Positions 1 to 7,854 of a stretch of DNA of 47,802 bases are shown here, in pieces (positions within the stretch are counted from its first letter, which is position 1; each line of letters begins with the position of its first letter). A program made the translations under genes and the position numbers. The notes beneath the pieces were generated by a model. That model had not been told where the DNA came from and searched no databases. It worked only from the letters and a program-made list of their open reading frames with translations. This stretch comes from an uncultured Collinsella sp. (GTDB taxonomy: Bacteria > Actinomycetota > Coriobacteriia > Coriobacteriales > Coriobacteriaceae): contig CAAENA010000059.1 in the NCBI GenBank assembly GCA_900757205.1, positions 1 to 47,802 on the forward strand. Direction: 5' to 3'.

Positions 1-66
1 ACGCCTACGCCTACGCCTACGCCCACTCCCGACCCCTCGCCCACGCCTGACGATACGGTCGGCTAG
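1..66 (+). CDS. C-terminal end of a protein with a Thr-Pro repeat tail (partial)
   Basis: Frame 1 is open from the first base to a TAG at 64-66. It encodes a tail of alternating Thr and Pro, then a short acidic end (Asp-Asp-Thr-Val-Gly). A perfect hairpin terminator follows 24 bases later. Low-complexity Thr-Pro tails are common as linkers or wall-spanning segments of envelope proteins, but only 21 residues are visible, so no function can be assigned. A similar Pro-rich stretch occurs in the anchored protein at 24635-25621. Confidence 0.6.
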   Translation, partial: TPTPTPTPTPDPSPTPDDTVG

Positions 67-89
67 AAATCATCCGGCCATAAGCAACA

Positions 90-126
90 AGGCCCCCGAG
101 CAGCCTATTGAACTGCTCGGGGGCCT
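90..126. terminator. Intrinsic terminator after the Thr-Pro tail gene
   Basis: A perfect 14-bp stem (90-103 with 113-126) has a 9-base loop and is followed by TTTAGTTT on the + strand. It ends the + strand gene stopping at 66. The stem could also act on the opposite strand. Confidence 0.85.
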
Positions 127-170
127 TTTAGTTTGAAGCGACCTGGTGGGCGGTCTTTATACCGGCAATC

Positions 171-203
171 AAAAAGGGGTACCGACCAACGTCGATACCC
201 CTT
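171..203 (-). terminator. Intrinsic terminator of argR
   Basis: Read on the - strand, an 8-bp stem (174-181 with 196-203) is followed by a run of five T. It lies about 50 bases downstream of the argR stop codon. Confidence 0.8.
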
Positions 204-252
204 ACAAGCCACTATGTCAGTGCACGAAGTGCCGAGCGCACGACCCGCACGC

Positions 253-690
253 CTACTTGCGAGAATTGCTCAGCTTATTGATCAGTGCCTCGAGGCGCTC
301 GCCGTCCTCGGCCGTCTGGGCAATAACCAAAATCGTATCGTTGCCGGCAAGCGAGCCAAGCACATCGGGCAACTCGGCCGCGTCAACGGCGGCGGCGATG
401 CCGGAAGCCGTGCCAGGCTGAGCCTTGATCATAACCAGATTATCAGTACGCAGAACGCCCGTTACGAGCTCGGAAACCATACGCTGCAGGTGCAGGTCCT
501 CTGCCAGAACATAGATGCCCTCAGGGAGCTTACGCAGCCCCATATCGGCAATATCGCGAGAGACAGTCGCCTGCGTGCAATCAAAGCCCATAGCACGGAG
601 CTCATCGACCAGCACGCGCTGCGTGCGGACATCCTTATTGCGCACAATATCTCTAATGGCATCCTGGCGCCCATTGCGTTTTTTAGCCAT
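253..690 (-). CDS. argR: Arginine repressor ArgR
   Basis: Arginine-responsive transcriptional repressor of 145 residues, the usual length for the family. The N-terminal winged helix has its recognition helix around residues 39-47 (TQATVSRDI). The C-terminal oligomerisation and arginine-binding domain carries GTASGIAAAVD at 93-103. The ATG at 690 is preferred over an upstream in-frame start because GAGAGGG lies 5 bases before it and the family normally begins about there. The gene stands alone; no arginine biosynthesis genes are in the window. Two TGAATA half-sites 31 bp apart lie in its upstream region and could be ARG boxes for self-control. Confidence 0.95.
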   Translation of the reverse strand: MAKKRNGRQDAIRDIVRNKDVRTQRVLVDELRAMGFDCTQATVSRDIADMGLRKLPEGIYVLAEDLHLQRMVSELVTGVLRTDNLVMIKAQPGTASGIAAAVDAAELPDVLGSLAGNDTILVIAQTAEDGERLEALINKLSNSRK

Positions 691-735
691 ACAAACCCTC
701 TCTCCAAAAGATGGCGGAGACAATCAATCAGTGTT

Positions 736-772
736 TGAATAGTTTAGCGCTATTTGAAGGCTTTTGTGAATA
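736..772. promoter_or_regulatory. Candidate ARG-box half-sites upstream of argR
   Basis: TGAATA occurs at 736-741 and 767-772, 31 bp apart (about three helical turns), 46-82 bases upstream of the argR start. The ArgR consensus half-site includes TGAAT. The flanking palindromic halves are weak, so this is only a candidate. Confidence 0.3.
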
Positions 773-822
773 AGAACGCATTTCGAAACAATTCTATGCA
801 AGTTTGTTTCGTAATGAGCCGT

Positions 823-1863
823 TTAGGCGGTTTTTGCGCCCGTCCGGTTAAGAAAAGCTGCCAGATGCGTACACATCACGCAGCGCGCGGGCTTGGCGCT
901 GGCGATCGGCCCAAACAACAGACCGAGTCCCCGATGGTTATCCTTGAGCGCGGCGACCATCTGACGGGTTCGAGGCGCCTCGAGCATATCACGCATGCGG
1001 GCGGAACGCTCGATTGACGACACTCCATGCGGGCTCAGACACAAATTCTCGATGCAGGCGACCAGTCCGGCAAAGTAGAACTTTTGGCTTGCCAGCTTGA
1101 GCCGACCACCGCTATCTGCTTCCGAGAGTGAGTCCGCAAGCTCGTCGAGCGCTCGAGTGTCATCGGATATCCTGGCATACATGGTGGGATCAAAGGCATC
1201 TGTAAGCTTAGGTGCCGCCGCGTGGAAACAAGCGTCGCCGCAGCCGGACACGAATCGTGCCTGCGAGAGCGCATAAGCCATAAACTCAACCGTACGGTAC
1301 GCCTTGCCGCGCGACAGGCATGCCTCAAACAGCGGACGGCTATACATCACGCCAGAGGTCTGAGCGACTAGGCCGCCCAAAATCAACTGGGGCAGCCCAG
1401 TCACCATAGAAGACTCGTCTTCTATGGCAATAGAGGCAGCATCCAAGACGCGCGAATGACGCTCGCGATGCGCATCGTATCGATCGAGCGACACCGAGGG
1501 GAGCACAATGTCTGCCGCAGTATCGCACGCGATATCGACCATCTTGGAAAGGGCCTGCGGAGCAAACCACTCATCGGCGTTCATGGCGATGATTTGAGAG
1601 CCGCGCGAGGCATCAAAACCGGCACGAAGACAAGCGCCGCGCTTCGCGTCCTCGACGTCAATCAAATCAATATGGATGTCCCTGTCGGCAGTAACTTGAA
1701 GCGAATGGCGCACACCGGGCGCAGCATCGCGGCAGACAACGACAATCTGCAAATCGTAGAGGTCTTGGTTCTGGATACTCTCGAGCGCACGCATCGCATA
1801 GCTGGGCGAACCTTCTACCACAAGGATCACCGAAAGTCGCGGATGCGAACCACGTCGAACCAA
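823..1863 (-). CDS. Family 2 glycosyltransferase-like protein
   Basis: Protein of 346 residues. Its first 110 residues resemble the GT-A nucleotide-binding fold of family 2 glycosyltransferases: a beta strand LSVILVV near residue 10, a Ser-Ile-Gln-Asn-Gln-Asp turn near 30, and MNADEW near 95 where the metal-binding Asp-x-Asp normally sits. The C-terminal 200 residues are not recognised. The start is TTG at 1863, with GAGAGGACGG a few bases upstream. No membrane segment is evident. It lies between truA and argR on the same strand, so the acceptor is unknown; a role in cell-surface glycan synthesis is inference. The altered Asp-x-Asp motif leaves activity uncertain. Confidence 0.7.
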   Translation of the reverse strand: MVRRGSHPRLSVILVVEGSPSYAMRALESIQNQDLYDLQIVVVCRDAAPGVRHSLQVTADRDIHIDLIDVEDAKRGACLRAGFDASRGSQIIAMNADEWFAPQALSKMVDIACDTAADIVLPSVSLDRYDAHRERHSRVLDAASIAIEDESSMVTGLPQLILGGLVAQTSGVMYSRPLFEACLSRGKAYRTVEFMAYALSQARFVSGCGDACFHAAAPKLTDAFDPTMYARISDDTRALDELADSLSEADSGGRLKLASQKFYFAGLVACIENLCLSPHGVSSIERSARMRDMLEAPRTRQMVAALKDNHRGLGLLFGPIASAKPARCVMCTHLAAFLNRTGAKTA

Positions 1864-2024
1864 ATTATCCGTCCTCTCGACAGCAATGAATCAAACCGTG
1901 GTTCATGGTACACCCCGGCAATAAAAGCAATGAGACACCGGTTGCATTGCACGCCAAGAACAGATGTTGCACACGCGCAGCCCACAGATGACAGGTGTCG
2001 ACGCACGACACGTCAAGCCCTCCC

Positions 2025-2849
2025 CTAGTCGAGCACGACAAGCTCGGCGGGATCGTAATCCACGCCCATAAACGTAAGGCCGCAGGCAGGAGCCGTGGGG
2101 CCCGCAGCGGTACGGTCGCAAGCATCGATAACCTCGCGCATCCACTCGGGTTCACGGCGATGCATGCCAATCTCGACAAGCGTGCCCACGATCGTACGGA
2201 CCATCGAATGCAGAAACGCATTGCCCTCGATGGTAAACGTCAGGATGTCCTCGCCAAACGCAACCTCATGGCCAAATTCGGCACGCATCACGCAGCGATG
2301 CGTGGGCTTGCCAACGGCCGAGGCAACCTTGCAAAAGCTTTTAAAGTCCTGCTCGCCCAGCAGCGCGGGGCAGGCAGAAGACATAGCCTCAACATCCAAG
2401 GGATAGCGATGCCACCACACGGCACCGCGGGACAGCACGGGGCGCGCATCGCGATCGGCAATACGGTATGTATACGTACGGGAATGCGCGTCAAAGCGTG
2501 CAGAAAAGCCTTTACGGGCCCTGTAGACCTCGTTTATGGCGATATCTTTGGGCAGCAGGGCATCCATGGCCCGCAGCCACCTACGGCGCGTCAGAGCGAG
2601 CTCAGCGTCCGTAACGGGCACGCTGATGTACTGAGCCACGGCATGCACGCCGGCATCGGTACGCCCCGCGCACGTCAGATCGATCGGGCGGCGAAGCAGC
2701 GTCTCGATGGCTCGACGTAGCTCACCAGCAACCGTCGTCTGTCCCGGCTGCTCGGCAAATCCGCTATACGACGAGCCATCATAGGCCACACGAAATACGA
2801 GTGTGGCGTCAAGCTCGGAAATCGAATTGAAATCAGACGGCGCAGTCAT
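2025..2849 (-). CDS. truA: tRNA pseudouridine(38-40) synthase TruA
   Basis: Converts uridines 38-40 of the tRNA anticodon stem to pseudouridine. The protein has 274 residues and the catalytic motif GRTDAGVHA, with catalytic Asp at residue 65. The ATG at 2849 is preferred to a TTG five codons upstream because GGGAG sits at good spacing before it. The gene follows the rplQ terminator, so it is probably read from its own promoter or by read-through of the ribosomal operon. The truA position downstream of rplQ is common in Gram-positive bacteria. Confidence 0.96.
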   Translation of the reverse strand: MTAPSDFNSISELDATLVFRVAYDGSSYSGFAEQPGQTTVAGELRRAIETLLRRPIDLTCAGRTDAGVHAVAQYISVPVTDAELALTRRRWLRAMDALLPKDIAINEVYRARKGFSARFDAHSRTYTYRIADRDARPVLSRGAVWWHRYPLDVEAMSSACPALLGEQDFKSFCKVASAVGKPTHRCVMRAEFGHEVAFGEDILTFTIEGNAFLHSMVRTIVGTLVEIGMHRREPEWMREVIDACDRTAAGPTAPACGLTFMGVDYDPAELVVLD

Positions 2850-2883
2850 GGGCGCTCCCAACAAACAAGCAACGGTATCGCGA

Positions 2884-2915
2884 CAAAAAAAGAGGGGTAC
2901 GCGAACGTACCCCTC
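2884..2915 (-). terminator. Terminator of the ribosomal operon after rplQ
   Basis: On the - strand a perfect 10-bp stem (2892-2901 with 2906-2915) with a tetraloop is followed by seven T. It sits directly downstream of rplQ and separates the ribosomal operon from truA. Confidence 0.9.
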
Positions 2916-2941
2916 GAATATAGCCTATGCAGACGGAAAGT

Positions 2942-3409
2942 CTACTCAGCGGTCTCCTCAGCAGGAGCCTCCTCGACGGCCTCGACCTTCTTGGGAGCAG
3001 CGGCCTTCTTGGGGGCCGGAGCAGCCTTCTTGGCCTTAGGCGTGCAAGGCTCGGTGACGAGCTCCATGATAACGATGGGAGCGTTGTCGCCCTTGCGGTT
3101 GCCGAGCTTCATGATGCGGGTGTAACCGCCGTTGCGGTCCTGCCACATGCCCTGGGCAGCCTTGTCGAAGATCTCGGCAACGAGCTGCTTATCGCCGAGC
3201 TTGGCGATAGCCAGACGACGAGAGTGCAGGTCGCCCTTCTTGGCCCAAGTGATGATCGGGTCGACGACCGAACGCAGCGCCTTAGCGCGGGTCTCGGTGG
3301 TCTTGATGCGGTCGTTCTCGAAGAGGGCCTTAGCAAGGCTCTTCTTCATGGCCTTGGTGTGGCTCGCATCGGTGCCGAGCTTCAGGCCCTTCTTAACGTT
3401 GTGACGCAT
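2942..3409 (-). CDS. rplQ: 50S ribosomal protein L17
   Basis: Large-subunit protein L17. The first 115 residues match the conserved family (MRHNVKKGLKLGTDASHTKAM at the start; the ITWAKKGDLHSRRLA region). A 40-residue tail rich in Ala, Lys, Pro and then Glu follows; such low-complexity extensions on L17 are frequent in actinobacteria. It is the last gene of the operon, 30 bases after rpoA. Confidence 0.98.
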   Translation of the reverse strand: MRHNVKKGLKLGTDASHTKAMKKSLAKALFENDRIKTTETRAKALRSVVDPIITWAKKGDLHSRRLAIAKLGDKQLVAEIFDKAAQGMWQDRNGGYTRIMKLGNRKGDNAPIVIMELVTEPCTPKAKKAAPAPKKAAAPKKVEAVEEAPAEETAE

Positions 3410-3439
3410 GGTCTAGTTTCTCCTCAAATATGCGAAGCA

Positions 3440-4381
3440 TTAAGCCTTCAGGCTCAGGCCCATGGACTCAAGCTTGTCCTTCACTTCCTCGATCGACTTA
3501 ACACCGAAGTTACGGATGTTGAGCAGATCGTTCTCCGAGAACTCAACGAGCTGACGGACCGAGTGAATGCTGGCGCGCTTAAGGCAGTTGTAGGAACGGA
3601 CAGAAAGGTCCAGATCCTCGATCTGCTTGTCCAGCTCGGCGTTGTCGTTGGTGACCTCGGGAGCGAAGATCGAAGCCTCCTCCTCGACCTCGGGGGTCTC
3701 GGCAAGGTTCATAAAGGCGGCCATATGCTGGTTGATGATATTGGCAGCCTGGACCACGGCGTCGCGCGGGGCGATGGAGCCGTTGGTCTCGATCTCGAGG
3801 ACAAGGCGGTCGTAGTCGGTGTGCTGACCGACACGGCAAGCCTCAACGAGCTTGGCGCAACGGGACACCGGCGAGTACAGCGAGTCGACGTGGATCACAC
3901 CGATGGGATCGTTGTCGCGCTTGTTAGCCTCGCCAGAGACATAGCCGCGGCCATAGCCGATGCGCATGCTCATGGTGAGATGGCCGCCCTCGGTGAGCGT
4001 AGCGATGTGCTGCTCGGGGTTGACCAGCTCAAACTCGGACGGAATAAAGAAGTCCGCACCGGTGACCTCGCAGGGGCCGTCAACCGAGATGGTGGCGGTC
4101 GCCTCGTCGGTCGTGCCGAGAGCCCTGAAGACAAGACCCTTGACATTCAGGACGATGTCGGTGACATCCTCGACCATGTTAGGGATGGTCATGAACTCGT
4201 GCTGTGCACCATCGATCTGAATAGCCTCGACGGCGGCACCCTCGAGCGAGGACAGAAGTACGCGACGAAGGGAGTTACCCAGCGTATCGCCGTAGCCACG
4301 CTCGAGCGGCTCGACGGAGACACGAGCAGACGTCTCGTTGATCTCTTCGACCTGAACCTGAGGCCTAATGAATTCTGACAT
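3440..4381 (-). CDS. rpoA: DNA-directed RNA polymerase alpha subunit
   Basis: Scaffold subunit for RNA polymerase assembly, 313 residues. The N-terminal dimerisation domain (about 1-230) includes RGYGDTLGNSLRRVLLSS near residue 30. An acidic linker near 235-250 joins it to the C-terminal domain (250-313) that contacts UP elements and activators, with the helix-hairpin-helix LLNIRNFGVKSIEEV. The order rpsD-rpoA-rplQ is the classical alpha operon. Confidence 0.99.
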   Translation of the reverse strand: MSEFIRPQVQVEEINETSARVSVEPLERGYGDTLGNSLRRVLLSSLEGAAVEAIQIDGAQHEFMTIPNMVEDVTDIVLNVKGLVFRALGTTDEATATISVDGPCEVTGADFFIPSEFELVNPEQHIATLTEGGHLTMSMRIGYGRGYVSGEANKRDNDPIGVIHVDSLYSPVSRCAKLVEACRVGQHTDYDRLVLEIETNGSIAPRDAVVQAANIINQHMAAFMNLAETPEVEEEASIFAPEVTNDNAELDKQIEDLDLSVRSYNCLKRASIHSVRQLVEFSENDLLNIRNFGVKSIEEVKDKLESMGLSLKA

Positions 4382-4413
4382 GTATTACCTCCAGCCTCAG
4401 CAGCCCGGATGGA

Positions 4414-5010
4414 CTACTTAGAGTAGAGCTCGACGATGAGCTGCTCGTTGATATCACCGCTGATCTGCTCACGCGTCGGCAGAGCGAGCACGTTACCAGA
4501 CAGCTTCTCGATATCGACCTCGAGCCAGCCAGGGACCTCAAAGCGCTCGGAGGAAATCAGAGCCTCCTTGATGGGGAGGAGGTCACGGAACTTCTCGCCG
4601 ACAGCGACGACGTCGCCGGCCTTGACGCGGTAGGACGGAATATCCACGCGCTTGCCGTTCACGGTGAAGTGACCGTGACGGACGGACTGACGAGCCTCTT
4701 TGCGGGTGCGGGCGAAGCCAAGACGGAAGACGACGTTATCAAGGCGAGACTCAAGGATGATCATGAGGTTCTCACCGGTGACGCCGTTCATCTTGCGGGC
4801 CTTGTTGAAGTAGCCGTGGAACTGCTTCTCCAGAACGCCATAGATGAACTTGACCTTCTGCTTCTCGCGCAGCTGCATGCCGTACTCAGATTCCTTGCGA
4901 CGGCGCTTGGGCTGACGGATAGATTCCTTCTTGCTGCTGTAACCGAGCTCAGCGGGATCGATCCCGAGCTGACGGCAGCGCTTAAGAACAGGAGTCCTGT
5001 CGATTGCCAT
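4414..5010 (-). CDS. rpsD: 30S ribosomal protein S4
   Basis: Primary 16S rRNA-binding protein, 198 residues. It lacks the Cys-rich zinc N-terminus (the N-terminus reads MAIDRTPVLKRCRQLGIDP), so it is the zinc-free type. The S4 RNA-binding domain around residues 90-150 includes ESRLDNVVFRLGFARTRKEARQ. It lies between rpsK and rpoA, as in the alpha operon, where S4 often represses translation of its own transcript. Confidence 0.98.
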   Translation of the reverse strand: MAIDRTPVLKRCRQLGIDPAELGYSSKKESIRQPKRRRKESEYGMQLREKQKVKFIYGVLEKQFHGYFNKARKMNGVTGENLMIILESRLDNVVFRLGFARTRKEARQSVRHGHFTVNGKRVDIPSYRVKAGDVVAVGEKFRDLLPIKEALISSERFEVPGWLEVDIEKLSGNVLALPTREQISGDINEQLIVELYSK

Positions 5011-5029
5011 ATTGATACGATCCTTTCAG

Positions 5030-5434
5030 TTACACGCGGCGACGCTTCTTGGGGCGGCAGCCGTTGTGCGGGATGGGGGTCTTGTCCTGGATGCTCGAGA
5101 CCTCGAGGCCAGCAGCCTGGAGGGAGCGGATGGCGGTCTCACGACCGGAGCCAGGGCCCTTGACGAAGACGGAAACCTTCTTCATACCGTGCTCCATGGC
5201 CTGCTTGGCAGCAGCCTCGGCAGCCATCTGGGCAGCGAACGGCGTGGACTTACGGGAGCCCTTGAAGCCCACCTGGCCAGCCGACTTCCAGGAAATGACG
5301 TTGCCCTGGGGATCGGTGATCGAAACGATCGTGTTGTTGAACGTAGAACGAATGTGAGCCTGGCCCACGGAAATGTTCTTACGGTCCGCGCGCTTCAGAC
5401 GGGCAGCGCGAACGTTCTTCTTAGCAGTAGCCAT
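5030..5434 (-). CDS. rpsK: 30S ribosomal protein S11
   Basis: Small-subunit platform protein, 134 residues. Conserved segments: HIRSTFNNTIVSITDPQGN near residue 27 and the C-terminal PIPHNGCRPKKRRRV. It is 14 bases downstream of rpsM, with an AGGAG-like site. Confidence 0.99.
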   Translation of the reverse strand: MATAKKNVRAARLKRADRKNISVGQAHIRSTFNNTIVSITDPQGNVISWKSAGQVGFKGSRKSTPFAAQMAAEAAAKQAMEHGMKKVSVFVKGPGSGRETAIRSLQAAGLEVSSIQDKTPIPHNGCRPKKRRRV

Positions 5435-5448
5435 CTATCTAGCGCTCC

Positions 5449-5823
5449 TTATTTCTTCTTCTTAGCACCGATCTGACGCTTCGGGCCCTTGCGGGTACGA
5501 GCGTTAGTGTGGGTGCGCTGGCCGCGGACCGGGAGGCCCTTGCGGTGACGAAGGCCGCGGTTGCAGCCGATGTCCATAAGGCGCTTGACGTTCTGGTTGC
5601 GCTCACGGCGGAGGTCACCCTCAACCATGATCTGGTTCTTATCGATATAATCGCGGATGGCGTTAACCTCATCCTCGGTGAGGTCCTTAACGCGCGTATC
5701 CACGTTAACGTTGCACTCGACGCAGATCTTCGTCGCAGTGGTGCGGCCGATGCCGTAAATGTAGGTCAGACCGATCTCAACGCGCTTCTCACGCGGGAGG
5801 TCGACACCATTAATACGGGCCAA
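5449..5823 (-). CDS. rpsM: 30S ribosomal protein S13
   Basis: Head protein of the small subunit that contacts the P-site tRNA and 50S bridge, 124 residues. It shows the N-terminal ARINGVDLPREKRVEIGLTY, the helix-two-turn-helix region and the basic tail GLPVRGQRTHTNARTRKGP. It follows rpmJ in the order infA-rpmJ-rpsM-rpsK-rpsD. Confidence 0.99.
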   Translation of the reverse strand: MARINGVDLPREKRVEIGLTYIYGIGRTTATKICVECNVNVDTRVKDLTEDEVNAIRDYIDKNQIMVEGDLRRERNQNVKRLMDIGCNRGLRHRKGLPVRGQRTHTNARTRKGPKRQIGAKKKK

Positions 5824-5837
5824 CGTAGTCTCCTCTC

Positions 5838-5951
5838 TTAACCCTGACGCTGCTTATGACGGGGGTTCTCGCAAATGACGAGGACCTTGCCATGGCGCCT
5901 AATGATTTTGCACTTATCGCACATCTTCTTGACCGAAGGACGTACCTTCAT
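5838..5951 (-). CDS. rpmJ: 50S ribosomal protein L36, zinc-binding form
   Basis: Small gene of 37 codons: ATG at 5949-5951, TAA at 5838-5840. The product begins MKVRPSVKKMCDKC and ends ENPRHKQRQG. Cys 11, Cys 14, Cys 27 and the His near 32 form the zinc ribbon of the C+ type. It lies between infA and rpsM, its standard place. Confidence 0.97.
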   Translation of the reverse strand: MKVRPSVKKMCDKCKIIRRHGKVLVICENPRHKQRQG

Positions 5952-6101
5952 CGTTCTTCCTTTCGGTAGCGCTCAAACTACTTCCCTACTATCTACTCGC
6001 CCAGCCGCAGGCGTTTAAAACTATGGCTGGTCTTCACACACAATCCGACCGTAGGTTGAGCTAAGCCTGCAGCCGGAAATGGAGTGCGTGTATGCGTGCC
6101 G

Positions 6102-6320
6102 CTATTTGTAGCGATAGGTGATGCGGCCGCGGGTCAGGTCGTACGGGGAAAGCTCCACGACAACCCTGTCACCGGGGAGAATACGGATGTAATTCATTCG
6201 AATCTTGCCAGAAATGTTGCACAGAACCGAATGACCGTTCTCGAGCTCAACCTTAAACATGGCGTTGGGCAGCGGCTCCTTTACCGTACCCTCGAGCTCA
6301 ATTGCGTCTTCCTTCTTCAC
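6102..6320 (-). CDS. infA: Translation initiation factor IF-1
   Basis: Single OB-fold protein binding the ribosomal A site during initiation. From GTG at 6320 the product has 72 residues, the usual length, starting Met-Lys-Lys-Glu-Asp-Ala-Ile-Glu and ending RITYRYK. A TTG two codons upstream (6326) is also in frame and closer to the GAGAAAG site; the GTG was chosen from family length. About 150 bases separate it from rpmJ, so the downstream genes may have some separate control. Confidence 0.95.
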   Translation of the reverse strand: MKKEDAIELEGTVKEPLPNAMFKVELENGHSVLCNISGKIRMNYIRILPGDRVVVELSPYDLTRGRITYRYK

Positions 6321-6359
6321 AAGCAATCATCTTTCTCTAGAAAACGACAGCGATTGAGT

Positions 6360-6365
6360 ATTCTA
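6360..6365 (-). promoter_or_regulatory. Candidate -10 element before infA
   Basis: On the - strand TAGAAT, preceded by TTG (GTTGTAGAAT), lies about 40 bases before the infA start, in the 98-base gap between map and infA. No good -35 was found. It could give internal transcription of the infA-rplQ part of the operon. Confidence 0.35.
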
Positions 6366-6424
6366 CAACACGTATGCACGCATCGTATTAACTTCGTAAT
6401 GGCTCCACAACTAAGCGGAACTTG

Positions 6425-7213
6425 TTACATTTCTCCGCCTTGGAGCGAACACCAAGCACCTTGGGCATCCGTGGTGAGAATCACCGGACCGTCATTGGTA
6501 ATGGCGACGGTGTTCTCGTAGTGCGCGGCGGGCAGGTGGTCGTTGGTCGTAACAATCCAACCGTCGGAGCCCGTGCTCACATGGTTGGAACCCATCGTAA
6601 CCATCGGCTCGATGGCAATGACCATGCCGGCCTGGAGGCGAACGCCCCTCCCCTTCTTTCCATAGTTAGGAACGTTGGGGTCCTCGTGCATCACGCGGCC
6701 AATGCCATGACCCACATAGTCACGAAGCACGCCGTAACCGTGAGACTCGGCGAGGGACTGAACGACGTAACCAACATCCCCGATATGGTTACCGGGAACA
6801 GCCTGCTCGATGGCAGCCTTAAGGCAATCGCGCGTGACCTCGCACAAAGCCTTGGCTTCGGGCGTGGGGGTGCCGACGAAAAACGTCCATGCGTTATCGC
6901 CGACCCAACCGTCGACAACGGCTCCCGTATCGATGGAGATGATATCGCCATCGCGCAGGATCATGTCAGGGTTGGGAATACCGTGGACCACGGCATCGTT
7001 GATCGATGCGCAAATGGTCCCCGGGAACCCGCCGTAACCCTTAAAGGCGGGGGTGCCGCCATGCATGCGGATAATCTGCTCCGCGAGCTGATCGAGCTCA
7101 AAAGTCGAAACGCCGGGGCGCACCATGGCTCCAACGTGGCGGAGCGCCATCTTAGATAGCGCTCCTGCCTTCTTCATCTGCTCGATTTGCGTTGCAGACT
7201 TAATCTTGATCAT
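6425..7213 (-). CDS. map: Methionine aminopeptidase type I
   Basis: Removes the N-terminal methionine from nascent proteins; dinuclear metal enzyme in the cytosol. The 262 residues contain the expected ligands: His in VVHGIP, Asp in ISIDTG and VGDNAW, His in GHGIG, His in MHEDP, and Glu in IAIEPM and HYENT. It overlaps the adk stop by four bases (ATGA), so the two genes are translationally coupled. Confidence 0.97.
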   Translation of the reverse strand: MIKIKSATQIEQMKKAGALSKMALRHVGAMVRPGVSTFELDQLAEQIIRMHGGTPAFKGYGGFPGTICASINDAVVHGIPNPDMILRDGDIISIDTGAVVDGWVGDNAWTFFVGTPTPEAKALCEVTRDCLKAAIEQAVPGNHIGDVGYVVQSLAESHGYGVLRDYVGHGIGRVMHEDPNVPNYGKKGRGVRLQAGMVIAIEPMVTMGSNHVSTGSDGWIVTTNDHLPAAHYENTVAITNDGPVILTTDAQGAWCSLQGGEM

Positions 7214-7836
7214 AGACCGAGAGCCTCTTTGACATCCCCGTACACGGTCTCGCGAGCCTGGTCACCGTTGACCGACTTGAGCAGACCCTGGCCACGATAG
7301 TAGTCGACGAGCGGGCTCGTGGACTTCTCGTAGACGTCGAGACGGTTCTTGATGGTCTCGGGCTTGTCGTCGTCGCGCTGATACATCTCGCCACCGCACT
7401 TGGGGCAGGTGGCATCGGCAGCGGTGCCGGTGTAACCGCAGGCGCGGCAGGTGCGACGCGAAGACAGACGATCGATGATGACCTCGGGGGCCACGTCGAC
7501 CAGAAGGGCGCAGTCGATCTCGCGACCCATGGCGGAGAGCTCGGAATCGAGCGTCACAGCCTGGGCGGTGTTGCGCGGGAAGCCGTCGAGGATGAAGCCC
7601 TGCTGGGCGTCATCGGCGGCAAGACGCTCCTTGACAAGGTCGATCACGAGCTGGTCGGGAACGAGCTCGCCAGCGTCCATGTACTTCTTAGCCTGAATAC
7701 CAAGCTCGGTGCCACCCTTGACGGCAGCACGCAGCAGGTCGCCCGTGGAAATGTGAGCGACGCCAAACTCGGCGACGAGCTCCTGTGCGACGGTGCCCTT
7801 ACCGGCACCCGGAGCTCCGAGCAATACGAGGTTCAT
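7210..7836 (-). CDS. adk: Adenylate kinase with zinc-binding lid
   Basis: Interconverts ATP plus AMP and two ADP. From ATG at 7836 the product has 208 residues; GGAGG is 7 bases upstream, and a TTG two codons earlier is less likely. The P-loop GAPGAGKGT is at residues 7-15. The long LID carries Cys 130, 133, 144 and 147, the zinc-binding form typical of Gram-positive bacteria. It sits between secY and map in the common spc operon order. Confidence 0.98.
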   Translation of the reverse strand: MNLVLLGAPGAGKGTVAQELVAEFGVAHISTGDLLRAAVKGGTELGIQAKKYMDAGELVPDQLVIDLVKERLAADDAQQGFILDGFPRNTAQAVTLDSELSAMGREIDCALLVDVAPEVIIDRLSSRRTCRACGYTGTAADATCPKCGGEMYQRDDDKPETIKNRLDVYEKSTSPLVDYYRGQGLLKSVNGDQARETVYGDVKEALGL

Positions 7837-7854
7837 GAGCAATCCTCCTCTAGC

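Noticed and set aside
13..66. Thr-Pro tail as a DNA tandem repeat
   Set aside because: The short ACGCCT repetition is fully explained by the Thr-Pro codons of the partial gene.
2927..4378. Long + strand open frame opposite rplQ and rpoA
   Set aside because: It is the antisense of two universally conserved genes in GC-rich DNA and its translation is low-complexity Leu/Gly/Asp-rich.
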